DNA from: a bacterium UBP8_UBA6595
Lineage (GTDB): Bacteria; Margulisbacteria; Marinamargulisbacteria; UBA6595
Direction of reading: 5' to 3'
DNA: 14,661 nt
Assembly: GCA_002433595.1 (NCBI GenBank)
Contig: DJIL01000041.1
Location: forward strand, 1-14,661
Shown: positions 13,538 to 14,661 of the stretch, piece after piece
Numbering within the stretch: position 1 is the stretch's first letter
How the letters are laid out: each line of letters opens with the position of its first letter
The notes under the pieces: model-generated
The model's database searches: none
Seen by the model: only the letters and a program-made list of their open reading frames with translations
What the model was told of the DNA's origin: nothing
Translations under genes and position numbers: made by a program

Positions 13538-14661
13538 GGTTGCGGCCGCTTCAACGGCTTTAGCCACCTGATACGAAACATCCTTGTCTAAAACCGATGG
13601 AATCACAGCCTCGGGGGTGATATCGCGTACGGACTCGGCCAACGCTTTGGCTGCTGCGACTTTCATCTTAGGGGTAATGGTTTTGGACCGAGCATTAATA
13701 GCCCCTCGAAATATTCCGGGGAAAATCAAAACATTGTTGATTTGATTGTTAAAATCACTTCGGCCAGTACCGACAACCGAGGCGCCAGCCGCTTTGGCTT
13801 CATCGGGCATGATTTCAGGAATGGGGTTGGCCATTGCAAAGATAAATGGATCTGGATTCATGCTTCGAACCATGGCTTGTGTCACACAATTGGCACTGCT
13901 CACACCCACAAAGACATCAGCACCCACGAGGGCATCGGCTAGAGAGCCGTTTTTGCATTCAGGGTTGGTTAGCACCGCGAGAGATTGCTTGGCCACTAGA
14001 TTGGCTAAGTCTGGCCGATCAGGAGATAAGATGCCTTTTCGGTCGCAAATTAAGACTTGTTTCACGGATTCGATATCGGGGTATCCGTGACCCAGGAGCA
14101 GTTCCGCGATGGCAGTTCCGGCAGCGCCTGCGCCGTTAATCACAATCGTTAAATCAGACAAGTGTTTGCCCGTAAGTTTAGCCGAATTCATGAGAGCGGC
14201 TAGTAAAGTAATAGAGGTTCCATGCTGATCGTCATGAAAGACAGGAATGCCTAAATCTTGCAATGCATCTTCAATTTCAAAGCAGCGCGGTGCCGCAATA
14301 TCTTCCAGATTAATACCCCCAAAAACGGGCGCTATTCGCCGGACGGTTTCGATGATTTCTTGAGTATCCTGAGTGTTTAAGCAGATAGGAAAGGCGTCAA
14401 TTTTGGCGTATTCTCGAAAGAGCATGCATTTGCCTTCCATAACCGGCAGGGCGGCTTCCGGGCCGATGTTGCCCAAGCCGAGTACGGCTGACCCGTCCGT
14501 GACTACAGCCACGGTGTTGTTTTTAATGGTGAGATCATAAACACTATCAGGGTTTTGAGCGATGGTTTCGCAAATGCGTGCCACGCCGGGCGTGTAGGCA
14601 AGCGCCAAGTCGTGACGGGTGTTAATTTCCAACTTGCTTCGAACCCGTAGCTTGCCTTTTA
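13532..14661 (-). CDS. Malic enzyme, partial (5' end beyond the window)
   Basis: Malic enzyme decarboxylates malate to pyruvate with NAD(P)+. Visible are LAYTPGVA with the catalytic Tyr, TDGSAVLGLGNIG, MEGKCMLF with the catalytic Lys region, INLEDI and HDDQHGTS at the metal site, a nucleotide fold GAGAAGTA, and a C-terminal MANPIPEI segment. The coding frame runs open to the right edge. The residues upstream of TTG 14632, KGKLRVRSKL, match the family N-terminus, so 14632 is not the start and roughly 15-40 residues are missing. The protein ends about where the malic domains end, with no fused phosphotransacetylase domain, unlike the MaeB type. The Asp in LICDRKG does not by itself decide between NAD and NADP. 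Confidence 0.95.
   Translation of the reverse strand, partial: KGKLRVRSKLEINTRHDLALAYTPGVARICETIAQNPDSVYDLTIKNNTVAVVTDGSAVLGLGNIGPEAALPVMEGKCMLFREYAKIDAFPICLNTQDTQEIIETVRRIAPVFGGINLEDIAAPRCFEIEDALQDLGIPVFHDDQHGTSITLLAALMNSAKLTGKHLSDLTIVINGAGAAGTAIAELLLGHGYPDIESVKQVLICDRKGILSPDRPDLANLVAKQSLAVLTNPECKNGSLADALVGADVFVGVSSANCVTQAMVRSMNPDPFIFAMANPIPEIMPDEAKAAGASVVGTGRSDFNNQINNVLIFPGIFRGAINARSKTITPKMKVAAAKALAESVRDITPEAVIPSVLDKDVSYQVAKAVEAAATL

Noticed and set aside
13742..14139. Overlapping rightward open frames opposite the malic enzyme gene.
   Set aside because: Shadows of the clearly coding minus strand, with no ribosome sites or recognisable domains.

Overview
The window reads as chromosomal DNA from a bacterium with an outer membrane. 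It has a TpsB-type outer-membrane transporter with a POTRA domain. It also has genes common in Cyanobacteria/Firmicutes-side lineages: a YacP-type NYN nuclease, a PASTA protein, a compact site-2 protease and a one-domain RRM protein. I cannot fix the phylum by eye; a deep-branching diderm such as a Margulisbacteria-like or Cyanobacteria-related lineage is a guess. Every large gene looks intact apart from the malic enzyme gene, which is cut by the right edge. No insertion sequence, rRNA, tRNA or CRISPR array was found.

Left part (1-3060), visibly AT-rich in places: a near-consensus promoter drives a 71-residue exported mini-protein followed by the TpsB-like transporter. After it come a palindrome, a possible gene remnant and a YgjP/DUF45-type zinc metallopeptidase. 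A hairpin at about 2990-3048 separates these from a leftward RRM RNA-binding protein.

Centre (3420-9908): a tight rightward cluster of enolase, a DivIC/FtsB-like septum protein, a membrane PASTA protein whose cytoplasmic half looks like a degenerate Ser/Thr kinase, RibD, and an exported two-lobe M16 peptidase. Gaps are 0-40 bases or short overlaps, so they are probably co-transcribed. The eno-ftsB adjacency is also found in E. coli. The PASTA protein next to a divisome protein suggests an envelope or division role.

Intergenic 9909-10090, between convergent genes, is the best candidate for something undescribed. It is densely self-complementary, with two competing folds, a promoter-like element on each strand and a U-rich end on the minus strand. 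It may be a small structured RNA or an elaborate terminator.

Right part (10091-14661): leftward UDP-glucose dehydrogenase (its start corrected to 11482 by a strong Shine-Dalgarno site), then a rightward, tightly coupled trio of Xer recombinase, site-2 protease and YacP-like nuclease. A leftward malic enzyme meets the trio stop codon to stop codon.
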